From an uncultured Propionibacteriaceae bacterium (GTDB lineage: Bacteria > Actinomycetota > Actinomycetes > Propionibacteriales > Propionibacteriaceae): a stretch of 59,867 nucleotides of DNA. Positions within the stretch are counted from its first letter, which is position 1. Every line of letters starts with the position of its first letter. Of the stretch, positions 29,676 through 39,100 are shown piece by piece. The DNA lies in the NCBI GenBank assembly GCA_902805915.1, contig CADCUO010000068.1:1-59867 (forward strand), in the 5' to 3' direction. Position numbers and translations under genes: made by a program. The notes under the pieces were generated by a model. It had not been told where the DNA came from. It saw nothing but the letters and a program-made list of their open reading frames with translations, and did no database searches.

Positions 29676-30680
29676 GTGCGCACACCGTCCCGCCTGATCC
29701 TGGTCGTCACCGTCCTGCTGGTCGGCTTAGCGCTGGTAGCAGGTTCCCCTGCCGCGGCAGCGCAGCCGCAGCTGCCATCTCCGTCGCGCTGGCCGCTGAA
29801 CGGCCCGGTCCGCCAGCTGCGCGGGTTCGACCCGCCTAAGGTGCGCTGGGCCGCCGGCCATCGCGGCATCGACCTGGCAGCGAACCTCGGGCAGCCGGTT
29901 CTGGCGGCGGCCGACGGTACCGTCACTTTCGCCGGCCGGGTGGCCGGTCGGGGTGTGGTTTCAGTCCAGCACGGCGCTGTCCGCACCACCTACGAGCCTG
30001 TCTCCCCCGCTGTCCGGGTGGGTGCGCGGGTTCGGATCGGGCAACCGATCGGCACCGTTGCCGCAGGCAGCCACTGCTCTCGACCCTGCCTGCACTGGGG
30101 CCTGCGAGAGCAGCAGACCTACCTCGACCCAGCGGTCCTGGGTGGTGGCCAGCGCCCGCGGCTGCGGTTGCTCAGCGGGGCCGACCGGGCAGCCGCGGTG
30201 CGGCGGGCGGCGCTGGAGCAAGCGGTGTCGCAGGCAGCCGGACTGCCGGCGTGGACGGGTCTCGTCGGTCGAGCCATCGGCCATCGGTTCGTGCGCCCGG
30301 TGGCGGGTCCGGTCACCTCTGGCTTCGCGATGCGGCTCCATCCGGTCCTCAAGGTGTGGAAGCTGCACGACGGCACGGACTTCGGCGCCGCCTGCGGCAC
30401 TCCGATCGTCGCCGCCGCTGCCGGCACGGTGGTGGCAAAGTCGTTCAGCAGCGGGTACGGCAATCGGCTAATGCTCGCCCACGGCGATGTCGACGGCGTC
30501 GCGGTGCAGACGTCGTACAACCACGCCGAGCGGTACGTCGTCAGTGCGGGGCAGCGGGTGAGTCGGGGGCAGCTAGTCGGGTTCGTCGGCAGCACCGGCT
30601 ACTCGACCGGCTGCCATCTCCACCTGATGGTGTGGCGGGACGGGAGCCTGGTCAACCCGATGAGGTGGTTACCGGTGTGA
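29676..30680 (+). CDS. Secreted protein with two M23 (LytM) peptidase domains
   Basis: 334 residues with a Sec signal peptide (residues 1-29, cleavage near AAAA-Q). Domain 1 (about 40-155) has His62 and Asp66 of the HxxxD motif (GHRGIDLA), but the usual HxH reads CLH (138-140), so one Zn ligand is missing. Domain 2 (about 205-330) has a full set: HDGTDF (His231, Asp235) and HLH (314-316). Domain 2 should therefore cleave peptidoglycan cross-links outside the membrane, while domain 1 may only bind or regulate. The first domain resembles the M23 gene beside rpsB in mycobacteria (Rv2891). GTG start with a weak GACAGT -10. Divergent from rpsB. Confidence 0.88.
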   Translation: MRTPSRLILVVTVLLVGLALVAGSPAAAAQPQLPSPSRWPLNGPVRQLRGFDPPKVRWAAGHRGIDLAANLGQPVLAAADGTVTFAGRVAGRGVVSVQHGAVRTTYEPVSPAVRVGARVRIGQPIGTVAAGSHCSRPCLHWGLREQQTYLDPAVLGGGQRPRLRLLSGADRAAAVRRAALEQAVSQAAGLPAWTGLVGRAIGHRFVRPVAGPVTSGFAMRLHPVLKVWKLHDGTDFGAACGTPIVAAAAGTVVAKSFSSGYGNRLMLAHGDVDGVAVQTSYNHAERYVVSAGQRVSRGQLVGFVGSTGYSTGCHLHLMVWRDGSLVNPMRWLPV

Positions 30681-30691
30681 CCATGTGCTAA

Positions 30692-30714
30692 GCGCCTGGC
30701 ACCTGGTCAGGCGC
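30692..30714. terminator. Bidirectional hairpin between the M23 gene and xerC
   Basis: GCGCCTG (30692-30698) pairs perfectly with CAGGCGC (30708-30714) across a 9-nt loop. It lies in the convergent gap and covers the last xerC codons. There is no T-tract. Confidence 0.5.
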
Positions 30715-31651
30715 GAGGGTGGGCCTGCAAAAAGGCTTGCCGGAGCCGGTCGTTGGATACGTGGGTGTAGATCTGCGTCGTCGCCAGGGAGGCGTGGCCC
30801 AGCATCTCCTGGACGCTCCGGAGGTCGGCGCCGCCCTCCAGCAGGTGGGTGGCCATGGCATGGCGGAGGCCGTGCGGGCCGAGCTCTGGAGCCCCCTCGA
30901 CGAGCCGGAGCGCGCGGTGCACGATCCGCCGGACGACCCGAGGATCGATCCGCCCGCCACGGTCACCGAGGAACACCGCCTCACCGGACTCCCTGGTGAC
31001 CAGACTTTCTCTACCGGACTCCAGCCACCGGTCCAGCGCCCGGAGAGCAGGTACGCCGATGGGAACGCTGCGCTCCTTGCTGCCTTTCCCGAAAACTCTC
31101 AGCACCCGGCGGTCCCGGTCCACGTCGGCGCGGTTCAGACCGCAGAGCTCCGAGACCCGGACGCCGGTTGCGTACAACACCTCCAGCATCGCGACATCCC
31201 GCAGACCCGATGGACCGCCCGCTTCGGCGGCGGCCGCTGTGGCCTGGGTGAGCATGGCAGCAGCATCGGATTGTTCCAGCGTCGGCGGCAGCGCGCGGAC
31301 AGCTTTCGGTGAACGAAGCGAGGCCGCCGGGTTGGCAGCGGACCGGCCGGTCCGGTGTGCCCAGGCGAAGAACACTCGGGCGGCAGCTGAGCGACGCTGC
31401 AGAGTGGTCCTGGCCTGCCCGACGGTCTGCTGCTTGGCTAGCCAGCTGCGCAGTGAGCGGACCGACACGTCGTCCAACCGCTCCACTCCTAGTCTGCGGA
31501 CGTGGGTCAGCAGACTTGTCACGTCGGTGCGATAGGCCCGGATCGTGTGCTCGGAGAGGTGCCGCTCCGATCGCAGGTGACGCACGTACTCCGCCAGCAG
31601 CTGGTCATACGCATCCCCGGGAGGGACGGACTCCGGCTCTGGCTCGGGCAC
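30707..31651 (-). CDS. xerC: Tyrosine recombinase XerC
   Basis: 314 residues. Resolves chromosome dimers at dif with XerD. N-terminal SAM-like DNA-binding domain (LLAEYVRHLRSERHLSEHT). The catalytic domain holds Arg in YATGVRVSELCGL, Lys in GKGSKERSVP, His and Arg in GPHGLRHAMATHLLEGG, His in LGHASLATTQIYTH, and the nucleophile Tyr in that last motif. The start is uncertain: I use GTG 31651; GTG 31696 is an alternative. Longer versions overlap the divergent lactonase. It lies next to the rpsB/M23 region, as in mycobacteria (xerC, Rv2894c). Confidence 0.93.
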   Translation of the reverse strand: MPEPEPESVPPGDAYDQLLAEYVRHLRSERHLSEHTIRAYRTDVTSLLTHVRRLGVERLDDVSVRSLRSWLAKQQTVGQARTTLQRRSAAARVFFAWAHRTGRSAANPAASLRSPKAVRALPPTLEQSDAAAMLTQATAAAAEAGGPSGLRDVAMLEVLYATGVRVSELCGLNRADVDRDRRVLRVFGKGSKERSVPIGVPALRALDRWLESGRESLVTRESGEAVFLGDRGGRIDPRVVRRIVHRALRLVEGAPELGPHGLRHAMATHLLEGGADLRSVQEMLGHASLATTQIYTHVSNDRLRQAFLQAHPRA

Positions 31652-31738
31652 CTCTTCACCATGAACGCCGCGTCGGCGGTAGGCAAGCCGCCACACCGGC
31701 GACCCGCCGCCGGCTGACGGCCGTGATATCCAGGTCCC

Positions 31739-32842
31739 ATGGCGTCGACACCACCGACTGGGCCCTCCGTCCCCGACCTGGGCATCTCCCAGCTGATCGT
31801 CGGCGGTTACACCCCGCCAACCGGCCGTGGGGTCGGCGTGGCTAGCTTTCACCCGTCCGCAGCCGGGACAACCGGCACGGTGGCCGGCGATCAGTCACTG
31901 GGGCTGGTCGCAGGTCAGTCACTACCGGTGGAGTCGGCTAGCTATCTGGTCCGGCATCCCACGCTGCCGTGGATCTACGCGGTGAGCGAGTCCGACCCGA
32001 CCGCGGTGACGGCCATCCGGATCGATCCCGACGGCACCTTGACTGCCCAGCCCCCGGTGGTCGGCAGTGGCAGCGGAGGTTGCCACCTGTGCGTTGACCC
32101 AGCTGGTGGTTTCGTCCTGGCGGCGAACTACGAGTCGGGATCGGTCAGCAGCTTTGGGATCCTGCCGGACGGGGTGCTGGCCGGCGAGGCAGATCTGCTG
32201 CAGCTCACCGGCTCCGGGCCCGATGCCGAACGACAGCAGGGTCCGCACGCCCACCAAGTGGTCGCTGACGGCGCCGAAATTCTGGTCCCCGACCTGGGGA
32301 CGGACCTGGTCCATCGACTGCACGTCGACGACGCCGGTCGGCTCACCCGTGCCACCGACCCGATCCAGCTGCCGGCCGGTTCCGGGCCGCGGCACCTGGT
32401 GGTGGTCGGGGACTGTCTGGTGGTGGCTTGTGAGCTCAGCGCCGAGCTGTGGCTGGCCCGCCGCGACGGAGCCGGCTGGACGGCAGTCGGTACGGTGCCC
32501 GCCTCCCAGGCGGCAACAGCCGAACGGATCTACCCGTCAGCACTCATAGCCCACCGCAGCCAGGTCTTCGTGGCCAACCGCGGCGCCGGCAGTGTCAGCG
32601 TGTTCGACCTTGACCCGTCGGGGCCCCGGCTGCGACCACGCGCCGAGATCGACTGTCACGGATCGTGGCCCCGGGACCTGGTTGTCACCGCCTCCCATCT
32701 GTGGGTGGCGAACCAGACCGACGACCGCGTGGTGGCGATCGCTCGCGACAACCTGGACGAGGCCAGGGTTGAGCTGGAGATTCCGACGCCGACTCCGGCC
32801 TCCATCGTCTTGCTGCCTGTGGAAGGGGCCGCGATAGCGTAA
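31739..32842 (+). CDS. Lactonase-family beta-propeller protein (6-phosphogluconolactonase-like)
   Basis: 367 residues with repeated propeller blades (GGCHLCVDPAGGFVLAANYESGSVSSF, PHAHQVVADGAEILVPDLGTD, GPRHLVVVGDCLVV). This is the YbhE/Pgl lactonase fold, whose members hydrolyse 6-phosphogluconolactone or related lactones. No signal peptide. Start is ATG without a strong Shine-Dalgarno; TATCCA lies 6 nt upstream, a poor -10. def follows about 60 bp downstream. The exact substrate is not proved by sequence. Confidence 0.88.
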   Translation: MASTPPTGPSVPDLGISQLIVGGYTPPTGRGVGVASFHPSAAGTTGTVAGDQSLGLVAGQSLPVESASYLVRHPTLPWIYAVSESDPTAVTAIRIDPDGTLTAQPPVVGSGSGGCHLCVDPAGGFVLAANYESGSVSSFGILPDGVLAGEADLLQLTGSGPDAERQQGPHAHQVVADGAEILVPDLGTDLVHRLHVDDAGRLTRATDPIQLPAGSGPRHLVVVGDCLVVACELSAELWLARRDGAGWTAVGTVPASQAATAERIYPSALIAHRSQVFVANRGAGSVSVFDLDPSGPRLRPRAEIDCHGSWPRDLVVTASHLWVANQTDDRVVAIARDNLDEARVELEIPTPTPASIVLLPVEGAAIA

Positions 32843-32903
32843 TGGGCGTGAGTGCGAAGCGAGGGTCCAGCCAGGGCATCCGATGTGCTGCGGGGGGCAC
32901 TCA

Positions 32904-33482
32904 GTGAGCGCCCTGTCAGAGCTGACCCTCGGGGGGACCGTTCGGCCGATCACCCGCTGGGGCGCCCCGGTGATGCACGCCCGGGCGCGACCGGTGACGG
33001 AGTTCGGCGAGGACCTGCACAACCTGGTCAGGGACATGTTTGCCACCATGGCTGCCGCAGAGGGCGTGGGGCTGGCCGCTACCCAGGTGGGCGTCGACCT
33101 CGCCGTCTTTGTGTTCGACTGCCCCGATTCCGACCACGTCCGACACATCGGGGTGATCTGCAACCCGGTGATCAGCCTGCCGGAGGGCAAGGACCGGGTG
33201 TTGGATGCCGCCGATGAGGGGTGCCTGTCACTGCCCGGTGCCTACATTGAGCTGGCGCGGCCGGATACGGCCACCTGCCGCGGGGTGGATGCGTTCGGGA
33301 ACCCGATCGAGGTCACCGGCGACGGCCTGCTGGCGCGCTGTCTGCAGCATGAGACCGACCATCTCAACGGCATCGTCTTCGGCGACCGGCTGGCCGGCCG
33401 CGCGCGCAAGAAGCTCTACTCCCTGCATGACCAGCTGTCACAGACCTACCCGGAAGACTGGCCCGTCTCACCCAAGCTGTAG
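32904..33482 (+). CDS. def: Peptide deformylase
   Basis: 192 residues. Removes the N-formyl group from nascent chains. The three motifs are complete: GVGLAATQVG (motif 1), EGCLSLPG with metal ligand Cys107 (motif 2) and HETDH with His149, Glu150 and His153 (motif 3). I chose GTG 32904, behind GGGGGG about 8 nt upstream; an ATG seven codons earlier has no ribosome site. The 3' end overlaps the convergent SPOUT methylase gene by 37 bp. Confidence 0.95.
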   Translation: MSALSELTLGGTVRPITRWGAPVMHARARPVTEFGEDLHNLVRDMFATMAAAEGVGLAATQVGVDLAVFVFDCPDSDHVRHIGVICNPVISLPEGKDRVLDAADEGCLSLPGAYIELARPDTATCRGVDAFGNPIEVTGDGLLARCLQHETDHLNGIVFGDRLAGRARKKLYSLHDQLSQTYPEDWPVSPKL

Positions 33483-34294
33483 CAGGCGACTGCGACGGCA
33501 GCCGCTACGTTGAGCGAGTCGATTCCCGCCCGCATCGGGATGACGGCGCGCACGTCGGCGGAGCGGGACCAGTGCTGGGACAGCCCGGAGCCCTCGGTGC
33601 CGACCATGACCGCCACTGGACGCGGTTGACGTCGGAGCTCGTCGGCTATCTCAGCCAGATCGACGGTGTCCTCAGCCAGGGTCAGCGCGACAGTCCAGAA
33701 CCCGGCGTCGGAGAGCAGCTGAGGGGTGCCGTGCCAGTCATCCAGCCGGGCCCACGGGAGGGAGAACACCGCCCCCATGCTGACCTTGATGGATCTGCGG
33801 TAGAGCGGGTCGGCGGCCCGAGGGGCGAGCAGGGCGCCGTCCCAGCCCAAGCCGGCGGCGTCGCGGAGGATGGCGCCGACGTTGGTGTGGTCGACGATGT
33901 CCTCCAGTACGACGAGTCGCCGGGCAGCCAGCAGGTCCGCGACGGTGTGCCGCTGCTCCCGGTGCAGAGAAGCGAGAGCGCCCCGGTGGACATGGAACCC
34001 GGTCACCCGTTCAGCGAGGTCCGCACTGACCAGATAGACCGGCGTCTCCGGCCACAGCCCGACCACGTCGGCGAGGGACGCCAGCCAGCGCTCGGCCAGC
34101 AGGAACGACCGCGGCCGGTGCCCGGACTCGATCGCGCGCCGGATGACCTTCTGTCCCTCGGCGATGAACAGTCCACGTTCGGACTCCAGATGCTTGCGGA
34201 GCGAGGTGTCGCGTAGCCGTACGTAGTCCTCCAGCCGCCTGTCCGTAGGGTCGGTGATACGGATGACCTGCGGTGCAGGCGGACGATCACTCAC
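33446..34294 (-). CDS. SpoU/TrmH-family RNA 2'-O-methyltransferase
   Basis: 282 residues. The SPOUT fold is shown by motif 1 LEDIVDHTNVGAILRDAAGLG, motif 2 AVMVGTEGSGLS and motif 3 VIPMRAGIDSLNVAAAVAV. An N-terminal substrate-binding domain (EDYVRLRDTSLRKHLESERG..FIAEGQKVIRRAI) resembles the L30e-like region of rRNA 2'-O-methylases, so rRNA or tRNA ribose methylation is expected. GTG 34294 is preferred: CACAAT lies 6 nt upstream and no Shine-Dalgarno is seen. Starts at 34300 and 34348 are possible. Convergent overlap with def. Confidence 0.88.
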   Translation of the reverse strand: MSDRPPAPQVIRITDPTDRRLEDYVRLRDTSLRKHLESERGLFIAEGQKVIRRAIESGHRPRSFLLAERWLASLADVVGLWPETPVYLVSADLAERVTGFHVHRGALASLHREQRHTVADLLAARRLVVLEDIVDHTNVGAILRDAAGLGWDGALLAPRAADPLYRRSIKVSMGAVFSLPWARLDDWHGTPQLLSDAGFWTVALTLAEDTVDLAEIADELRRQPRPVAVMVGTEGSGLSQHWSRSADVRAVIPMRAGIDSLNVAAAVAVACYSLGETGQSSG

Positions 34295-34300
34295 CGCCAC

Positions 34301-34306
34301 ATTGTG
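34301..34306 (-). promoter_or_regulatory. -10-like box (CACAAT) of the SpoU gene
   Basis: CACAAT ends 6 nt before GTG 34294 on the minus strand. First base differs from TANNNT, so this is tentative. Confidence 0.3.
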
Positions 34307-34390
34307 GCCGATCCCGCGGAGCGGCACATGAGCGAGCCAACTGTCCACCGTGTCAAGGCGATGGTCTTGCCCACCGGACAGGAAAGGCGG

Positions 34391-34396
34391 TAACCT
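34391..34396 (+). promoter_or_regulatory. -10 box (TAACCT) of the SatD-like gene
   Basis: TAACCT ends 5 nt before ATG 34402, one base closer than in the other leaderless starts. AAAGGCGG just upstream could instead act as a Shine-Dalgarno. Confidence 0.3.
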
Positions 34397-34401
34397 TGCC
34401 C

Positions 34402-35016
34402 ATGCCTTTTGTGCTGACTGTGGACCAGATCGACTCGCGGCTGAAGCACGATGCTGTGGAGGAGGCGCTCGCCCGACTGGTCCCGATCGACACCGTACTG
34501 GACTTCACCCGAACCGTTGGTGATGAGTTTCAGGGTCTGTTGGACGATCCACTGTCAGTGGTCACCGCCATCCTAGAGCTCATGCGGACGGCTAATTGGC
34601 ACATTGGTCTGGGCATCGGCCCAGTGGAGACACCGCTGCCGCCGGACACGCGGGCCGGGCGGGGTGCCGCCTTCGTCGCGGCGCGAAGCGCGGTCGACCT
34701 GGCCAAGAACGAGCCGACCCACGTCCGGGTGGTCGCCGGGCCACCGGCCGAGCAGCTGGGACGCGATGCCGAGGTGGTGCTGCGGCTGCTGGCGACCCTG
34801 CGTGAGAAGCGCTCGGACGCCGGGTGGGACGCGGTCGACCTGATGAACACCGGCGTCACCATGGCTGAGGCAGCTGAGACCCTCGGCATCACCCGGCAGG
34901 CCATCGGGCAACGGCTGCAGACGGCCCACTGGTCAGTCGAGCGCGACGCCGTACCGGTGCTGGTCCGCCTCCTGGACCGGGCCGAGGGGGTCTCAACCGG
35001 GCGGTACGACGCGTGA
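34402..35016 (+). CDS. SatD-like protein with C-terminal HTH
   Basis: 204 residues. The pattern VDQIDSR..., RTVGDEFQGLLDD (about 38-49), WHIGLGIGPVETPLPPDTRAGRG (split around 66-88) and AFVAARSAVDLAK (about 90-102) resembles the SatD family, named from the Streptococcus mutans sat operon, whose function is unknown. The C-terminal part has a sigma-r4-like helix-turn-helix (residues 152-173: VTMAEAAETLGITRQAIGQR). This suggests DNA binding or an evolved scaffold. It overlaps the next gene through GTGA, so the two are translationally coupled. Family call moderate; role unknown. Confidence 0.65.
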   Translation: MPFVLTVDQIDSRLKHDAVEEALARLVPIDTVLDFTRTVGDEFQGLLDDPLSVVTAILELMRTANWHIGLGIGPVETPLPPDTRAGRGAAFVAARSAVDLAKNEPTHVRVVAGPPAEQLGRDAEVVLRLLATLREKRSDAGWDAVDLMNTGVTMAEAAETLGITRQAIGQRLQTAHWSVERDAVPVLVRLLDRAEGVSTGRYDA

Positions 35017-35573
35017 CGACAGCATCCATCGCAGCCCTGACCGTGTGGTTGGTCGTTTCCGTCGGCAGCCTGTGGATCTGGCTGCCGACCCGACCGAGCA
35101 GCAAGCCGCTGCTGGCCCGGACAGCGACCCTGGTCACCGTGCTGGTCGTCGCTGCGGTCGCGACCGGTGTGGTGGCGCTGGTGGCCAACCTCGGGGAACC
35201 GGTCCAGGCCGGGGCGCGGTGGGCGGTGGCCACCGTGGCGGCGGCCGCTGCACTGCTCACCGGCGGCGCGGTGACCTCATGCGTGCTGGACCTGGCGGAT
35301 GCCTCTTCTCGGCGCACCGGGGTGCGGGTCCGTCGGACAGTTCTGCGGGGCGGCGCCTGGATCGGTGCGCTGGAGCGGCTCGGGGTGGTGGCCTCGCTGC
35401 TGGCGGGGTGGCCGGAGGGACTGGCGGTGATCCTGGCGGTGAAGGGACTGGCGCGCTATCCGGAGCTCAGGACGAGCCAGAGCACCGGCGCGGCGGAACG
35501 GTTCATCATCGGCACCTTCGCCAGCATCGGCTGGGCCAGCGTCTGCGCTGGGGTGGCCTGGATCTTCTGGTGA
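35013..35573 (+). CDS. Membrane protein coupled to the SatD-like gene
   Basis: 186 residues with about four to five hydrophobic segments (6-24, 37-60, 68-87, about 125-145, 165-185). A conserved-looking C-terminal pattern includes LERLGVVASLLAGW, LAVKGLARYPEL and AERFIIGTFASIGWA (E-R, K-x5-R, and E-x-F-IIGT). GTG start overlaps the SatD-like stop. SatD genes elsewhere are often followed by a membrane partner (DUF3307 type); this protein may fill that slot but lacks an obvious DUF3307 signature. Function unknown. Confidence 0.6.
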   Translation: MTTASIAALTVWLVVSVGSLWIWLPTRPSSKPLLARTATLVTVLVVAAVATGVVALVANLGEPVQAGARWAVATVAAAAALLTGGAVTSCVLDLADASSRRTGVRVRRTVLRGGAWIGALERLGVVASLLAGWPEGLAVILAVKGLARYPELRTSQSTGAAERFIIGTFASIGWASVCAGVAWIFW

Positions 35574-35583
35574 CCGCGCTGGC

Positions 35584-35589
35584 TAAGTT
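35584..35589 (+). promoter_or_regulatory. -10 box (TAAGTT) of the YbaK-like gene
   Basis: TAAGTT ends 6 nt before GTG 35596, and no Shine-Dalgarno is present. Confidence 0.42.
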
Positions 35590-35595
35590 GGCCCG

Positions 35596-36147
35596 GTGCA
35601 CCCACCCGCGATCGGAACGTTGGACTGGCAGCCGGCAGCCGACCACCCCGAGCTTCTCGGCGCCCCCGTGGCCGAGGCCGTCAGCCAGAGCGACATCGAG
35701 TGCTTCGTTGCCGCCATCAACCCTGAGCTGGCCGACACCGCCGCCTTCTGCGAGGCGTACGCGGTGCCGTTGGAGGTGTCCGCCAACTGCGTGGTGGTCG
35801 CCGGTCGGCGGGGGGAGGTCACCACCATGGCGGCCTGTCTGGTGTCGGCCACCGACCGCGCCGACATCAACAAGGTGGTACGCAAGCAGCTCGACGTCCG
35901 CAAGATCTCCTTCGCCGACGCGGGCGTGGCCGTCAGCCGGAGCAGGATGGAGTACGGCGGGATCACCCCCATCGGACTGCCCGCGGATTGGCCGGTGCTG
36001 GTCGACGAACGGGTCGCCGCCCAGCCCTGGGTCGTTGTCGGCAGCGGAATCCGGGGCAGCAAGATCCTCTGCCCCGGCGCCACCATCGCCCAGCTGCCGG
36101 GAGCGCAGGTGCTGGCTCTGGCGCTCCCGGGGCAGGCCGGTTCCTAG
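35596..36147 (+). CDS. YbaK/EbsC-family aminoacyl-tRNA deacylase
   Basis: 183 residues. The YbaK/ProRS INS-like fold is indicated by CVVVAGRRGEVTTMAACLVSATDRAD, VRKQLDVRKISFAD and the GGITPIGLP motif. Members hydrolyse mischarged aminoacyl-tRNAs in trans, such as Cys-tRNA-Pro or Ala-tRNA-Pro. proS in this genome already carries its own editing insertion, so this freestanding protein probably covers a different mischarging. Leaderless GTG start. Its stop overlaps the convergent GH38 stop by 4 bp. Confidence 0.88.
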   Translation: MHPPAIGTLDWQPAADHPELLGAPVAEAVSQSDIECFVAAINPELADTAAFCEAYAVPLEVSANCVVVAGRRGEVTTMAACLVSATDRADINKVVRKQLDVRKISFADAGVAVSRSRMEYGGITPIGLPADWPVLVDERVAAQPWVVVGSGIRGSKILCPGATIAQLPGAQVLALALPGQAGS

Positions 36148-39100
36148 CGCCGATAGCGCAGCGTCACGATCTGGAAAGGTCGAAAGTCGACAGCAACACT
36201 CGACGGGTCGTCCCAGCTCTGTCCGATGTCCAGCGGTCGCTCCAGCAGGTCAACGCTGTCGACCGCGCTGGAGTCGAACCCGGATCGTACGGTGGCCCGG
36301 GCCCGGCCGCCGGTGGCGGCGTAGAGCCGTACGACTACATCGCCGCTTCGGTCTTCAGCCATCTTGACCGCCTCGACCACGACGTCGGCGGAGTCCACGG
36401 TGACCAGCGGGCTCACCACGGTCCCGGCCGGCACAGCGCGCAGTGGCAGGTTGATGGCATAGCCCTCGCGGACTGCGTCGCGGATGTCAGCACCGGGCAC
36501 CATCGCGTACCGCAGCCGATGCTGCCCCTGGTCGGTCTCCGGGTCCGGCCAGCGCGGCGCTCGCAGCAGCGACAGCCGAAGCGTGGTGGTGGTGCCTCCG
36601 TCCGGCCGGACCGACCGGGTGACATCGTGACCGTAGGTCGAGTCGTTGACCACTGCCACCCCATAACCGGGCTCGGCCAGGTGCACGAACCGGTGGGCGC
36701 AGATCTCGAACTTCGCCGCATCCCAGCTGGTGTTGTCGTGGGTGGCCCGGTTGACGTGGCCGAACTGGGTCTCGGAGCTGGACACCTCGGCTCGGACGTC
36801 GAGCTCGAAGGCCGCCTTGAGCAGCGTCTCTCGTTCCTGCCAGTCGACGTCCAGCTGGATCTCCAGCGCGGCTGCGTCGGGAGCGAGGGTGATCAGGGAG
36901 GTGAACGTCGACGACCCGTGGCGGTGCACTGTCCGGACTCCGGCGACACCCCCGGACAGCTCCGCGATCTCGACGGTCTCAGCGTGCACCAGGTCCGTCC
37001 TGGTATTGCGATAGAAGGAATCCACGTCCCAGGCGTCCCAGTCGTTGGGAAGGTCAGGATGCACCTGCAGCAGGTTCCCGGCCCCGCCCGGCGCGATGGC
37101 ATCCCGGCCGGTGGCCGCATCCACCACCGACCTGATCAGACCGTCCGCGTCCAGCTCAGCCCGGACCCGGCCGTTGTCCAGCACGTAGCGGTCGCCGACC
37201 TGCTCCAGCACGGCCCGGGACTGCTCGGCCCCGCTCTGGTTGGCGCTGGTCGGGTCAGGACTGGGAGCCGACCCGAGGGCTGGGATACCGGCCCGGGCGA
37301 ACGGGGCGGCGTTGAAGATCCACTGCCGGTCCTCGGCTGCACCCCCGTTGGTTAACCTGGTGCGATCCGAGCCGGCGGCGTCGACGGCATCGGCGATCAA
37401 CTCCTGCAGCTCCGCGGCTACCGCCCGATAGGTGTCGCGCGCCTCCCGGTTCACCCAGGCGATCGAGGACCCGGGCAGGATGTCGTGGAACTGATGGAGC
37501 AGCACCGTCTTCCACAACCGGTCCAGCGCCTGGTAGGGGTACTCGTAGCCGCCCCGGACGGCGGCGGTGGTGGCCCACAGCTCGGCTTCCCGGAGCAGGT
37601 GCTCGCTGCGGCGGTTGCCTTGCTTGATCAACGCGTGGGAGGTGTAGGTGCCGCGGTGGATCTCCAGGTACAGCTCACCCCACCAGACCGGAGCCTGCGG
37701 GTAGTCGGCTTCGGCGCGGGCGAAGAAGGAGGCGGGTGTCTCGATGGTGACCTGCGGCGAGCCCTCCAGGTCGGCGCTGCGGCGGGCCCGCTCCAGCATC
37801 TCCCGAGTCGGTCCCCCGCCGCCGTCGCCCCAACCGAACGGGGCCAGCGAGTGGTTTGCCCGGGCCTTGTCGGCGAACTGGCGGCTGGCCAGGGCCAGCT
37901 CGCCGGCTGACAGGTCTGAGTTGTAGGTGTCGATCGGCGGGAAGTGGGTGAAGATTCGGGTGCCGTCGATGCCCTCCCACCAGAAGGTGTGGTGGGGGAA
38001 CAGGTTGGTCTTGTTCCACGAGATCTTCTGGGTCAGGAAGTACTTCGACCCGGACAAGGCGATGAGCTGCGGCAAGGCGGCGGAGTAGCCGAACGAGTCG
38101 GGCAGCCACACTTCCTGGGTGTCGATCCCGAACGTCTCGGCGAAGTAGCGCTTGCCGTGGATGAACTGGCGGGCCATCGCCTCACCGCCCGGCATGTTGG
38201 TGTCCGACTCCACCCACATCCCGCCGACCGGGACGAACTGGCCGGCCTCGACCTTCTCCTTCACCAGGGCGAACACCTCGGGGCGGGCTTCCTCGATCCA
38301 GGCCAGCTGCTGAGCCTGCGACATGGCGAAGACCAGCTCCGGGTGGTCGTCCATCAGCTGGGTGACGTTGGAGCAGGTCCGGGCCACCTTGCGTACCGTC
38401 TCCCGCAGCGGCCACAGCCACGCCGAGTCGATGTGTGCGTGACCGACGGCACTGATCTGGTGTGCGCTCGCGTTCGCTGGTTTGGCCAGCTCCGGCGCTA
38501 GGACTGCCCGGGCGGCTGCGGCCGTACCACTGATGTCGTGCAGGTCGATCGCATCCAGGGCATCGGAGACGGCGGCCCAGATCTGCGCGGCCCTGGGTTC
38601 GGTGCTCGGCAGTACCGCCGCGAGCCGGCCAAGGACATCCAGGTCGGCGACCAGCGCCCGGACCTCGAGGTCGACGACTGCCAGGTCGGCCTGGCCGAGC
38701 AGGTAGATCGGTTCGGTGGAGGCCGTCTCCACGTCACCGATCTGACTGGGCACCCGCATAGTTATCTCCGGGTTGGCCGCCGCCTCGACGAAGACCCGAA
38801 CCTGGCTGGTCCCGGCTTCGACCGGGAACCAGCGGTTGAAGGGGTGCAGTCCTTTGACAGCCGTGCCGTCTGGTCGATACACCAGACCCTCGGCAGCGAA
38901 GCCGGGGTGGCCACGCTGGAAGCCGAGGTCGACGACACCCTCGACCACCGAGTGCGCCCAGTCGGGGGGCACGTCGGCGCTGAGCTCGAACCAGGTGGTG
39001 CCCCACGCCGGCCCCCAGACCTCACCCACAGCCGCGGGCCGGTAGTCGGCCGCCATCGCTTCCGCCACGGCCACCGGCTCACCCGGCGCGTCCCACCGGC

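Noticed and set aside
36270-36287. tRNA T-arm-like GGAGTCGAACC-type string
   Set aside because: It lies inside the GH38 reading frame and no acceptor, D-arm or anticodon stem can be folded around it.
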